The position numbers and the translations under genes are program-made. From an uncultured Paludibacter sp. (GTDB taxonomy: Bacteria > Bacteroidota > Bacteroidia > Bacteroidales > Paludibacteraceae), in assembly GCA_937927845.1 (NCBI GenBank), contig CALFXE010000200.1, forward strand, positions 1 to 64,000: DNA of 64,000 nucleotides, written 5' to 3'. The notes under the pieces are model-generated. The model did no database searches, had not been told where the DNA came from, and worked only from the letters and a program-made list of their open reading frames with translations. This document shows positions 36,085-43,789 of the stretch, piece by piece (the first letter of the stretch is position 1; each line of letters starts with the position of its first letter).

Positions 36085-36279
36085 CTACATTATAAACTCT
36101 TTAATCGTCTGCCAACTCTGCTGATCGGTAACCATTGCAATGGCTTTTTTGGACTTCTTCAATTCCACCAATTTTTCTAAAACGTCATTGTCTAAATCTG
36201 CCAGCTCTTGAATCAGTTTTGTCTTTTTCTGTATTTTAAAAGGATTCATTTCCTTCGTCTTTATGCTAATGGTGTTCAT
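36085..36279 (-). CDS. Small hypothetical protein (64 aa)
   Basis: 64 residues, helical and charged (NPFKIQKKTKLIQELADLD). The start overlaps the end of the upstream 269-aa gene by 4 bp (ATGA), supporting translation. No domain recognised. Confidence 0.55.
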   Translation of the reverse strand: MNTISIKTKEMNPFKIQKKTKLIQELADLDNDVLEKLVELKKSKKAIAMVTDQQSWQTIKEFIM

Positions 36280-37085
36280 GCTATAATCATTTGATGTTTT
36301 TGTAATAACCCGAAAAGTTCCTGTGAGAAATGATTGTTTCCTGATTTTTCGTTGATTTTCTGATAAATAACCGTGAGTAACGTAATGCTGTCATCGTCAA
36401 TGGTTCTGATAATATCCAGGAATGTTTTCTTAGCCTCTGAATAATGCTCATCTTCCAAATCTTCCGGTGCAGCCATAGCCAAACCGCCACTTTCGACAGG
36501 TAGATTAAAACCTAATCCTTTTAGGATTAACGGGGCTTGTTTGACCACACCTAAAAGCATATTGTTCAGACTGTCATTGCTTTCCTTGGTGTATTTTCTT
36601 TGCAGTTTATCCTCTGTAAGCTCTTCGTTTTTGGCTCTGAGTTCCCGGTTCATCCTTTCAGATTCTTCCAGTTTTCGGGCAAGTTCAGAGCGGTCATGCG
36701 CCTGTAATTTCAAATCAAAGATTTCGGCAATTCCCAAACCCATCAAACCGCTTTTTTTCTTTTTCTTCTTTTTTTTAGCGGTCTGCATGGGTTCTGATTC
36801 GTTAGTTTTTGATTTCTTTTCCGTCTCTCCAAACGTGACATCGAAAGACTTTCCTTCAACTTTAAAGGCATTCACGCCATTTTTTCGCTTTTCCTGCAGG
36901 GTTAGTTTAGTGTAGCCATCGTTGTAAAGCTTTTCAAAAAAACTTTCCGGTGTTCCGTACTCTTTTATGATCTGTTCATGGGTTACATTGCGAAAAATCG
37001 GTTTTGAAGTTTCCCTCTCAATAACGGTCACAGCACAAAATTTATCACTACCCAGTCTATCCATCAAATCATCTAATTGCTCCAT
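36276..37085 (-). CDS. Hypothetical protein with poly-lysine tract and coiled coil
   Basis: 269 residues. A tract of ten consecutive lysines sits near 104-113, before a coiled coil (about 130-170) and a weakly hydrophobic glycine/leucine segment. The C-terminal domain is helical (about 205-269). The layout could fit a scaffold or DNA-contacting virion protein. No family recognised. Confidence 0.6.
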   Translation of the reverse strand: MEQLDDLMDRLGSDKFCAVTVIERETSKPIFRNVTHEQIIKEYGTPESFFEKLYNDGYTKLTLQEKRKNGVNAFKVEGKSFDVTFGETEKKSKTNESEPMQTAKKKKKKKKSGLMGLGIAEIFDLKLQAHDRSELARKLEESERMNRELRAKNEELTEDKLQRKYTKESNDSLNNMLLGVVKQAPLILKGLGFNLPVESGGLAMAAPEDLEDEHYSEAKKTFLDIIRTIDDDSITLLTVIYQKINEKSGNNHFSQELFGLLQKHQMIIA

Positions 37086-37086
37086 T

Positions 37087-37386
37087 TTAAATTAGTTTTT
37101 TGTAGATGAGTAAGATTCTGTTCTTCGTTTTTACGTAACCAATTTTCTTTACCAATTTTGGGTCTTGGTAAGGAGTATTTACCACATAACTAACTTGTAA
37201 TTGTACTTTTGAAAATGTCCCGTCGGGAGGAATTAAAATCTGTTTTTGGGTCGGATAAATTGAAACGCCATTTATAATTGCAATTGTAGTGCCTGTGTTT
37301 ACAACCGAAAGACAGGTAATTCTCTCTAAAACAGGGAGATGTTCTTCTTTAAATTCTTTTGTCACAAAGGCAGATTCTACAAACAT
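37087..37386 (-). CDS. Small beta-rich protein, candidate virion component
   Basis: 99 residues. Alternating strands (ITCLSVVNTGTTIAIINGVS, IYPTQKQILIPPDGTFSKVQ) with almost no helix. Size and fold prediction fit a small jelly-roll, spike or vertex protein. It lies 2 bp from its downstream neighbour in the same operon. Assignment is by context only. Confidence 0.5.
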   Translation of the reverse strand: MFVESAFVTKEFKEEHLPVLERITCLSVVNTGTTIAIINGVSIYPTQKQILIPPDGTFSKVQLQVSYVVNTPYQDPKLVKKIGYVKTKNRILLIYKKLI

Positions 37387-37388
37387 GG

Positions 37389-37763
37389 TTACTCGATTTT
37401 AATGGTATTGTTATATAAAAACACGACATGGAATTTTAATGATTCACTACCCATTAAAGGTGCGTCAAGTGAAAAAATCAAAGAATAATCCTTGTTCCCG
37501 GTATCAAAATTCAGCGGTTTGAAACTCTTTTCGTACTCACCGCCATTGGATTGTCTCCAATTGTCAATGTGAACAGCGGGAATAATTGCAATGCTATTGT
37601 CATCTTTCATTTCAATACAGATCATTGTGTGTATTGATCTTTCAACTCCATTGGTGTAAACTGCCACACCTGTTGTAAAGCCTATAGGCAGTTTAAAGTT
37701 TTCAGAAGTGTTGCTCTCTCCTGGTTTAATTATCGCTTTTACTACATGTTGAATTTGTCGCAT
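37389..37763 (-). CDS. Beta-rich protein, candidate minor capsid protein
   Basis: 124 residues, mainly beta-strand (TGVAVYTNGVERSIHTMICI, SLKFHVVFLYNNTIKIE). No known motif. It is adjacent to two other beta-rich small proteins in the middle of the module, where capsid genes would be expected. A single jelly-roll fold is possible. Confidence 0.5.
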   Translation of the reverse strand: MRQIQHVVKAIIKPGESNTSENFKLPIGFTTGVAVYTNGVERSIHTMICIEMKDDNSIAIIPAVHIDNWRQSNGGEYEKSFKPLNFDTGNKDYSLIFSLDAPLMGSESLKFHVVFLYNNTIKIE

Positions 37764-37818
37764 AACTTTTAAGATGAAAAGCTGTCACTTTTAAACTTCA
37801 GCTTTTTGATTATTGAAC

Positions 37819-38388
37819 TTATTTTTTAGCTTCAGTAACCCTGAATTCAAATCGTAGAAACATTCCGCAACCTCCATTTTTTGACATAGGAACAGTAACC
37901 CCTTTTGGAAATTCTAATTCTAATTTGAATTCCTCTTTGGCTCTTAAAAGCGGAGTTGTAGCAATAGGGCGATAATCTTCATTTTTGAAATTCTGAACAT
38001 CAGTGAGTGGTAAATCAATGAGCATATCATTGGTTTGAATCAATCTCAAATCAGCATTTTGCAATTCAGCTGGAAGTGTATCTCTGCTCTGCCAATCTGC
38101 ACTTTCAATTTTCTCTCCTCTTGTCGTAAATTGTACACGTATAGCATCAATTACCACGTCTCTTCCAGAGTTCAAAAGATTACCGTCAAAATTGGTAATA
38201 CCCACGACCTTTTTGGTATTGGCATCAACGAGTTCGTTAATACCGCTCATCCCATCGACTTTGACGTTCAAATAATAGGTTTTATCAACCAGTTTTGTAG
38301 CTTGTGGTTTAGCAACTTGTGTATTCTGACGTTGTCTAGCTCCTAAAACTTTAATAGCTCTTTGTAATTGTGGCGTTCTGTTATCCAT
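37819..38388 (-). CDS. Beta-rich protein, candidate major capsid protein
   Basis: 189 residues. A basic, glutamine-rich N-terminal arm (about 1-35) precedes a beta-strand domain (TYYLNVKVDGMSGINELVD, LEFPKGVTVPMSKNGG, FLRFEFRVTEAKK). A basic arm plus a compact beta domain is a usual plan of jelly-roll capsid proteins. It is the best capsid candidate in the module, but no sequence family is recognised. Confidence 0.5.
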   Translation of the reverse strand: MDNRTPQLQRAIKVLGARQRQNTQVAKPQATKLVDKTYYLNVKVDGMSGINELVDANTKKVVGITNFDGNLLNSGRDVVIDAIRVQFTTRGEKIESADWQSRDTLPAELQNADLRLIQTNDMLIDLPLTDVQNFKNEDYRPIATTPLLRAKEEFKLELEFPKGVTVPMSKNGGCGMFLRFEFRVTEAKK

Positions 38389-38422
38389 TTTTTTATAAAT
38401 TAAATTTTACTTTTTGTTTTAA

Positions 38423-39100
38423 TTACAATATGTAATTCCCATTTTCATCGATATAAGCACCTAAACCATCTCCATCATATCCATTTAAACCGTCTTCTAT
38501 ATAGTTGCCATTTATATCTATGTAACCTCCTAAACCATCTTCATGGTAATTTCCGGCTTCATCAAAATAGCCGTTCAATCCATTATCATCAGAACCGCCT
38601 AAGCCATCTTCAATATAGTTGCCATTAGAATCGATATAACCACCTAAACCGCCTTCATCGTAGCCATTCAAACCATCCTCTATATAGTTCCCATTGACAT
38701 CTATGTAACCACCTAAACCATCTTCATGATAATTCCCATAAGCATCGATATAGCCTTGTAATCCGTTTAAAGCCCCTGACAGACCAGCTGTTTTTTGCAC
38801 AAATCTTCCCATTGTTGTTCCAGGGTTTAATTTGGAAGCGATCTTTTCAGAAGAGAAAATATTTTTGACCAATTCTAATCCATGTGCAATCGAAACCCCG
38901 ATTGCCGAACCTCTTAAAAGCGAACTTTTGGTATCGCTCCCGTTTACCTTTACTGCTAAAAATCCCGCACCAACGGCAACGGCACCATTAACAACTCCTT
39001 TCACCATGTTAGAAGATGTTTCGGTCATAGTACCTGTAAGCCCTCTTGAAAGTGCGCCTACTACTACAGCAGAACTGATTGTTATTAATTCTTGTCTCAT
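38423..39100 (-). CDS. Membrane-associated protein with EF-loop-like tandem repeats
   Basis: 225 residues. The first 85 residues are glycine/alanine/valine-rich with two hydrophobic stretches. From about 110 to the end there are six units of the form GYIDxNGNYxEDG, separated by GLGG or GLNGYD spacers. The D-x-N-G-N order resembles calcium-binding EF-type loops or beta-roll repeats. It may be a surface spike or receptor-binding protein anchored in a membrane. Confidence 0.65.
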   Translation of the reverse strand: MRQELITISSAVVVGALSRGLTGTMTETSSNMVKGVVNGAVAVGAGFLAVKVNGSDTKSSLLRGSAIGVSIAHGLELVKNIFSSEKIASKLNPGTTMGRFVQKTAGLSGALNGLQGYIDAYGNYHEDGLGGYIDVNGNYIEDGLNGYDEGGLGGYIDSNGNYIEDGLGGSDDNGLNGYFDEAGNYHEDGLGGYIDINGNYIEDGLNGYDGDGLGAYIDENGNYIL

Positions 39101-39112
39101 TTTTTTACGTTA

Positions 39113-39835
39113 TTAATTACTTTTTGAACTTGTAGCTAGAAGAATTCCGCCAACAGCTACAACACCAATCACAATTGGAATAGTGTAGTTAGGTTTAGTT
39201 ATTGGAGTTGTTGGAGTTGCTGAATTTTCAATCTTGGCACTTTCTCTTTGCACCGAAACTTCTTCCTTTAAATTCTCTACGGGAATGTCTTTAACCTGTG
39301 ACAATGTTTCAATCTGTGCGTCATTTGGAATTCCTTCGCCAGTGGGTGTGCCTGTAGATAAGGATTCCGCCGGAACTCCTTTTACCTCTGCAATGGTTTG
39401 TAATTGTGAAGGTGTTGGAGTTGCATTTGACATCACTTCAACTGGCTTTGGAGCTTCAATTTGTGGTGCATTATTGTAAACGGATTGTGGCTGACTGCCT
39501 GCAATAGTATTTTTAACGGCTGGCTTCACCACATTGTTTATAGCAAATTTGCCTACTTTGGTCTTACCTAATTTTGTTGCTAATTTTACGGCTTTAGTAC
39601 TTTTAACTTTAGTAATTAGTTTACCTACTTTACTGTCAAGCACTTTGCTTACTAAACCTCCTCCGGGAATAACGCTCATAGCCATAGAGGCAATCGGAAC
39701 TACTGCTTTACCAACTTTGACAGCATTCTTAATAGACACGTTTCTTAATCGGACGTTCTTTTTAAGCATTTTGCCAATCTTAAGCCCTTTATTCAGTCCT
39801 GCATTTAAGCCTGTTTGTTCTTCTAATATTATCAT
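39113..39835 (-). CDS. Basic protein with C-terminal transmembrane helix
   Basis: 240 residues. The N-terminal half is very basic with repeated short motifs (GKLITKVKSTKAVKLATKLG) and some hydrophobic glycine stretches. The middle is proline/threonine-rich with two similar units (TPSQLQTIAEVKGVPAESL and NDAQIETLSQVKDIPVENL). A transmembrane helix is near 218-234. Possible DNA-membrane tether of a virion. Unrecognised family. Confidence 0.6.
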   Translation of the reverse strand: MIILEEQTGLNAGLNKGLKIGKMLKKNVRLRNVSIKNAVKVGKAVVPIASMAMSVIPGGGLVSKVLDSKVGKLITKVKSTKAVKLATKLGKTKVGKFAINNVVKPAVKNTIAGSQPQSVYNNAPQIEAPKPVEVMSNATPTPSQLQTIAEVKGVPAESLSTGTPTGEGIPNDAQIETLSQVKDIPVENLKEEVSVQRESAKIENSATPTTPITKPNYTIPIVIGVVAVGGILLATSSKSN

Positions 39836-39846
39836 ATTTACATTTT

Positions 39847-40545
39847 TTAAAAAGGGAATCTTGTTCTACTGGTACTGCTACTTTTTTTAGTTGGGGGAAT
39901 TTTCTTCTTTGTTCTACTCGATGTCCCTTTTAAACCCTTTCTCGGAGAGGGACAGTTAAGTCCTATGTGAGGTAATTTCTGATTCATAAAAACATCTTTT
40001 TTATCGGTATAATCTGGCTCTTTGTTACTCTGTATTGTCCCGTCAATAATGCATTGCCCTTTGTCTAATTTTCCGGTTTCCTGATTAAGAGGCACGACAA
40101 CATACACGTGTGTAAATTGCTTTGGATTGAACTTAGGCTGTTTGATCTGCCTGATGTAATGCTTAATCCCCAAATTCAGTAACACCGAACTGGCGAATAT
40201 GGAATAGCTTTTACAGTCAATTCCTTCTCTGCGGTTAAACCAGCTATTGGCAGGGCTTCTTAAATTCTGCGTGATTCCGTCAGCCTGATATTGTATGTCG
40301 TAGTACAGGAAATAATGGATCTTCTCACAGGTTTCCTGTATCGTTTCTCCTTTTAGGATTTGTGATAATTTGGCAACCTGTTTGTAAAAAGTCTCTACCC
40401 AAACCTTCATCATGGCAACCGAGTAAAAAGTATCACCTTTCTTTAGCTTTACTTTTTCACCTTTGGGCTTTTCAATCAAATGGTTAAATTCATCACCATT
40501 TTTTATCCTTCGCTTTAGAATTAAATTGATTGCATCTTTCGTCAT
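39847..40545 (-). CDS. Transglutaminase-like cysteine protease
   Basis: 232 residues. A papain/transglutaminase-type triad is suggested by REGIDCKSYSIFASSVLLN (Cys near 110), FTHVYVVVP (His near 143) and CIIDGT (Asp near 167). The C-terminus is a basic serine-rich tail. First gene of the 11-kb module; it could be a maturation protease for structural proteins or a cross-linking enzyme. Confidence 0.65.
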   Translation of the reverse strand: MTKDAINLILKRRIKNGDEFNHLIEKPKGEKVKLKKGDTFYSVAMMKVWVETFYKQVAKLSQILKGETIQETCEKIHYFLYYDIQYQADGITQNLRSPANSWFNRREGIDCKSYSIFASSVLLNLGIKHYIRQIKQPKFNPKQFTHVYVVVPLNQETGKLDKGQCIIDGTIQSNKEPDYTDKKDVFMNQKLPHIGLNCPSPRKGLKGTSSRTKKKIPPTKKSSSTSRTRFPF

Positions 40546-40592
40546 TTATCATTGCTGTAACTTTCGAAAGCAAATGTTTGAAATAAAAAAAA

Positions 40593-40613
40593 CTCGCCTT
40601 GAAGTATGGCGAG
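40593..40613 (-). terminator. Rho-independent terminator upstream of the virus-like module
   Basis: CTCGCC and GGCGAG form a 6-bp stem; on the minus strand eight T's follow (40592-40585). It ends transcription from the cassette genes at higher coordinates, so the virus-like module must have its own promoter just before 40545. Confidence 0.8.
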
Positions 40614-40630
40614 GTATTGTGAGGTATCAT
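40610..40630. repeat. Short direct repeat CGAGGTATT/GTGAGGTATCAT
   Basis: Two tandem copies of GAGGTAT(C/T) that resemble the pair at 13048-13070. Here they are next to the terminator hairpin, before the first gene of the virus-like module. Confidence 0.45.
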
Positions 40631-40699
40631 AAAGGTTTTTAATGTATGAGAAAGTATGATTAATAAAATTGTAATTCTATTGCAAGTGTTAGCTGCGTT

Positions 40700-41134
40700 C
40701 TAAAATTTTAAAATCTTCTTAATCAAAACTATATCTTCATTATGAATTCCAACTGGAATTTTTTCCAAACCTAGGAAATAAGACAATTTTGCTCTGTGTT
40801 GTCCATCACGAAATGATATTGAATTTTGAGTTGAACTAATACAAATTGTTGGTGGATCAACAAATTTGTTGTTATCCCAACGTGACAATATTCTAGTTAT
40901 TCGCATGTCATTTTTTTCTTTCCCATTAAATAGGGAATCAAATTCAACATCAGCAAATAGTGAATTTTCAATGAGTTTAGATGTGTTTACAATAAATATT
41001 CTATATTCTTTGTTTCTGCCCTTTAAAGCGATATCGAGAATTTTGTTTCTATTATCTCCGTAAGCCCATTTCGGATCAATAAACTTAAGTTGTTCTAAAG
41101 ATTTATTTTGGTAGTATTCAAGTTTCTCTAACAT
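40700..41134 (-). CDS. ParB-like domain protein
   Basis: 144 residues. The motif SISFRDGQHRAKLSYFLG is the ParB/sulfiredoxin-like signature (near 108-125), and LSRWDNNKFVDPPTI fits the preceding strands. Standalone small ParB-like proteins occur as accessory nucleases or NTPases. It stands alone with inverted-repeat cores at its ends (GTGTTAGCTGCG beside the stop codon). Confidence 0.65.
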   Translation of the reverse strand: MLEKLEYYQNKSLEQLKFIDPKWAYGDNRNKILDIALKGRNKEYRIFIVNTSKLIENSLFADVEFDSLFNGKEKNDMRITRILSRWDNNKFVDPPTICISSTQNSISFRDGQHRAKLSYFLGLEKIPVGIHNEDIVLIKKILKF

Positions 41135-41284
41135 TTTGGTTAAGTGAGGCTGTCAAAAATTGCAGTTAATGTTTTGTCGCTAGGCGTCAGTTCCTGTTTA
41201 AGCGGAACGTTTATGTTAGTTACAAGGAATGCAAACATTTTCCTTAATAAAAATGGTCTTTTAAGACAAGTATAGCAATTGTAC

Positions 41285-42352
41285 TTAGCTACTGCCGTCT
41301 TCATTCTTTAGTTTTTTGTTTTTTTCAATTATTTCATGTATGAATAAGTCAAAATGTTCTTTGTTTTCAAAATCCTCATAACGATAGTCTACATGAGCGA
41401 TTTTTTCATGAGCTCTTTCCGATGGAATTGAGGTTTTAAAAACTAGCTTTAAATATGGCATATCTTTATTAATCCAATAATAAGCGCTAGCTAACACTAA
41501 ATTACTGTAATATTGCATTTTATCTAATATTAATGGTAATATGATTTTTAAAGGTTTCTTTGCAACTTCATTTGAAACGTCATCCCAAGACCAATCAGTA
41601 ATTCTAGCCCAGTATTCAAAATTAAAAAGATTTTTATTTTCCTCTTCCGTAAGATCATTTTCTGGAATTGTGTCAATTAAAATTTTTGCACACTCTAAAG
41701 TTATTTTAAATATGTCTAAAGACTGAACTTCCGTCCAAGCATCATAATGCCATGTATCGGTATATAATTCGTAAATGGATTTAATATTTCTTAAAGTTGT
41801 TTTGTGGGCATACAAAATATCAACAAGACCGCTTTCAAAAGCTATCTTTTGAATAAGCAAAGTTGAAATAAAATTTTCAGTTTTTTCTTGTTTTTTTACT
41901 TCTTCAATAGTCTTACCTTTAAACTCGGTTGAAAAATCTATTGCTGGGAGAAATTCAATTGTTTTGGTTTTGTCTGAACCGTCTAACAAATTTATTGCTT
42001 GCCAAAAAATTGATTTAGTGAAATATATTTTTTCAGTTGTTAAGTCAATAGCGAATACAATTACATGCGTTCGATAGCTTAATTCTGACCAATAGAGCAG
42101 CGTTGTCTGTTTAATTCCGCCAACAGTAGGTTTTTTATCAGCTCGTATATATAAATCCTCTGCGCTTTTTACTTGTCCTTTCAAATATCTTCCGATCACT
42201 TTATCTTTAATCACTATTTCAATTTCAAAATCGATTCCGTAATCATTTTCGGTAGCGCTCCTGAAAATGCCTAAATCTTTAAGTTTATATAATAAAATAG
42301 CGAATGAATCAGATTGAGATTTATGTTGTTTTATTCTTTTGGGAAAGTCCAT
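41285..42352 (-). CDS. DUF4365 domain protein
   Basis: 355 residues. N-terminal DUF4365 core: ATENDYGIDFEIEIVIKD gives the acidic positions and LKGQVKSAEDLYIRADKK the QVK lysine (about 30-75), followed by SYRTHVIVFAIDLTTEKI. The rest (about 150-355) is helical. Presumed nuclease-type defence protein. Single-gene unit flanked on its 5' side by an attC-like repeat. Confidence 0.75.
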   Translation of the reverse strand: MDFPKRIKQHKSQSDSFAILLYKLKDLGIFRSATENDYGIDFEIEIVIKDKVIGRYLKGQVKSAEDLYIRADKKPTVGGIKQTTLLYWSELSYRTHVIVFAIDLTTEKIYFTKSIFWQAINLLDGSDKTKTIEFLPAIDFSTEFKGKTIEEVKKQEKTENFISTLLIQKIAFESGLVDILYAHKTTLRNIKSIYELYTDTWHYDAWTEVQSLDIFKITLECAKILIDTIPENDLTEEENKNLFNFEYWARITDWSWDDVSNEVAKKPLKIILPLILDKMQYYSNLVLASAYYWINKDMPYLKLVFKTSIPSERAHEKIAHVDYRYEDFENKEHFDLFIHEIIEKNKKLKNEDGSS

Positions 42353-42381
42353 AGGTGTACAATGTTCTTTTACGGTTACAG

Positions 42382-42510
42382 CTAACGTTCCGTGGCTTTG
42401 CGCAATGGTGGAACTTAAATAATTATTGGAAAGATAAGTAAAATTTGAATTAGCAGATTATTTTCAGAGAAAGATAAACACGCCATTGTGTAAGACCATT
42501 ATTAATGGTA
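42382..42510. repeat. attC-like imperfect inverted repeat 5
   Basis: Begins GCTAACGTTCCGTGGCTTTG, then CGCAATGGTGG; ends CACGCCATTGTGTAAGACC. The inner arms (GGCTTTGCGCAATGGTG against the complement of CACGCCATTGTGTAAGACC) pair well. The right outer core is degenerate. Confidence 0.5.
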
Positions 42511-42521
42511 ATACTGTTTTT

Positions 42522-42767
42522 TTACAGTTTATAATATGCATAACAAATTACCATTTCATTATTTTCCATTTTGTGATAGTTAAGATTTTCTACTAAGAAT
42601 TTCTCAATGACATTTACTGTCGGCGTATTTTTTGAATTTGTAAAATCATAATTATTGAAATGTTCCTGATTAGCTCTTGCCCAATCTTTTGGTGTTGTCG
42701 AACTAATCACACCGTTATTGTTGAACAAAATAAAATGCTTTTTGTTAATTCTACGAGGTTGATTCAT
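42522..42767 (-). CDS. Small hypothetical protein
   Basis: 81 residues. Opens with a basic part (NQPRRINKKHFILFNNNG) and ends in a beta-like segment (NNEMVICYAYYKL). Unrecognised. A single gene between two inverted-repeat-like intergenic regions. Confidence 0.5.
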   Translation of the reverse strand: MNQPRRINKKHFILFNNNGVISSTTPKDWARANQEHFNNYDFTNSKNTPTVNVIEKFLVENLNYHKMENNEMVICYAYYKL

Positions 42768-42840
42768 TTTTTATATTTATTTATGTTGGATAAAAGCCAA
42801 GTGGCATAATAATCGGATGTGCTATTGTGGATAGCAACTA

Positions 42841-43638
42841 TTAGCTGATGTATTTTTTTATCTCTTGCTCAACATATTTAAATTCAAGATTTTTGCTTAG
42901 ATTCAAAATGCTGAAATGTTTTTTGTCTTTAGCGACTTTATCTAAAAAATTCATAGCGTCTTTCGCACTGATTTTTTTGTTTGTGAGACATGCTAGCATA
43001 TATAAATCAACTTCTTTTTCTTCGATAAACTTCAATGTTTCAAACTTAGTTTTGGAAATTAAATCTATGATTTGCTTTTTATAAAAAAAAGAAGGCTCAG
43101 CTGACCAAATTGCTTTAACATTTTTGGCTATGAATCCAATATTTCTTTTTTGTAAAATGACTTGAAGATATTTTGGGTTTCCAGTATTTAAGTATTCATT
43201 TAATAAATCATTCTGTGTTTCTTTTTTAGCATATTCTATATAGTTTAATGCTGTTTTTTTATCATTAGAATATTTTGAGTAAAAGAAAGTACTGAAAAAA
43301 TCAGATTTATAAAAATCATCTAATCGTAATAATAACATTTCAAGTACTTTTCTTATTCGTTGTGATTTAGAATAATCAACACCATTTTCTAAAATAAATT
43401 TTAAATCTTCATAAATACTTTCAGGGTTATCACAATCTTTGATTCTCTTTTCAATATTTGAAAAAATTGAAGTTTTAACTTCAATTAAAATGTCATCTAT
43501 ATAGTCATGAACTAAATCTTTAAAAGGAATTGTGTTTAAAACGGAATGTATTAACACATCAAAAGGATGAACAATTTGATACTCATTTTCTTTTTTTGAT
43601 TGTAATTCCAGTAATAGTTTTTTCTGTTTGGGCGTCAT
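42841..43638 (-). CDS. Hypothetical helical protein
   Basis: 265 residues, almost entirely alpha-helical, possibly HEAT-like or nucleic-acid-binding (MTPKQKKLLLELQSKKEN at the start). No motif recognised. A single-gene cassette-like unit: its 5' side faces the best attC-like repeat (43652-43778) and an ACTATTAGCTG core lies just beyond its stop. Confidence 0.55.
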   Translation of the reverse strand: MTPKQKKLLLELQSKKENEYQIVHPFDVLIHSVLNTIPFKDLVHDYIDDILIEVKTSIFSNIEKRIKDCDNPESIYEDLKFILENGVDYSKSQRIRKVLEMLLLRLDDFYKSDFFSTFFYSKYSNDKKTALNYIEYAKKETQNDLLNEYLNTGNPKYLQVILQKRNIGFIAKNVKAIWSAEPSFFYKKQIIDLISKTKFETLKFIEEKEVDLYMLACLTNKKISAKDAMNFLDKVAKDKKHFSILNLSKNLEFKYVEQEIKKYIS

Positions 43639-43651
43639 AAAAATATTTCAG

Positions 43652-43778
43652 CTAACGTTCCGCCGCTTGGCGTAGCAACGACTTCGTGATTAATTATTGT
43701 CTGGCTAAGATAAGATTTGCCAGCGGAAAATCGGTATGATGTTTAAGCAGTATAGCTATTACGCCAAACGGCTGTTAG
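43652..43778. repeat. attC-like imperfect inverted repeat 6 (best copy)
   Basis: Begins GCTAACGTTCCGCCGCTTGG, then CGTAGC; ends GCTATTACGCCAAACGG, then CTGTTAGTGG. CCGCTTGGCGTA pairs with TACGCCAAACGG at all but one or two positions, and CTAAC with GTTAG. Length about 127 bp, with a non-conserved centre, between two minus-strand orphan genes. Confidence 0.7.
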
Positions 43779-43789
43779 TGGCTGGCTTT

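Noticed and set aside
36541..36915. 124-codon + strand frame with a phenylalanine run
   Set aside because: It is the complement of the lysine tract in the 269-aa gene.
29648..40545. Ordinary tailed prophage or conjugative element
   Set aside because: No terminase, portal, tape measure, tail sheath, relaxase, TraG or VirB4-like gene is recognisable.
41160..41215. Further attC-like site with CGGAACGTTTATGTTAG
   Set aside because: The CGGAACG core is in the opposite orientation and no matching arm is found; not counted.
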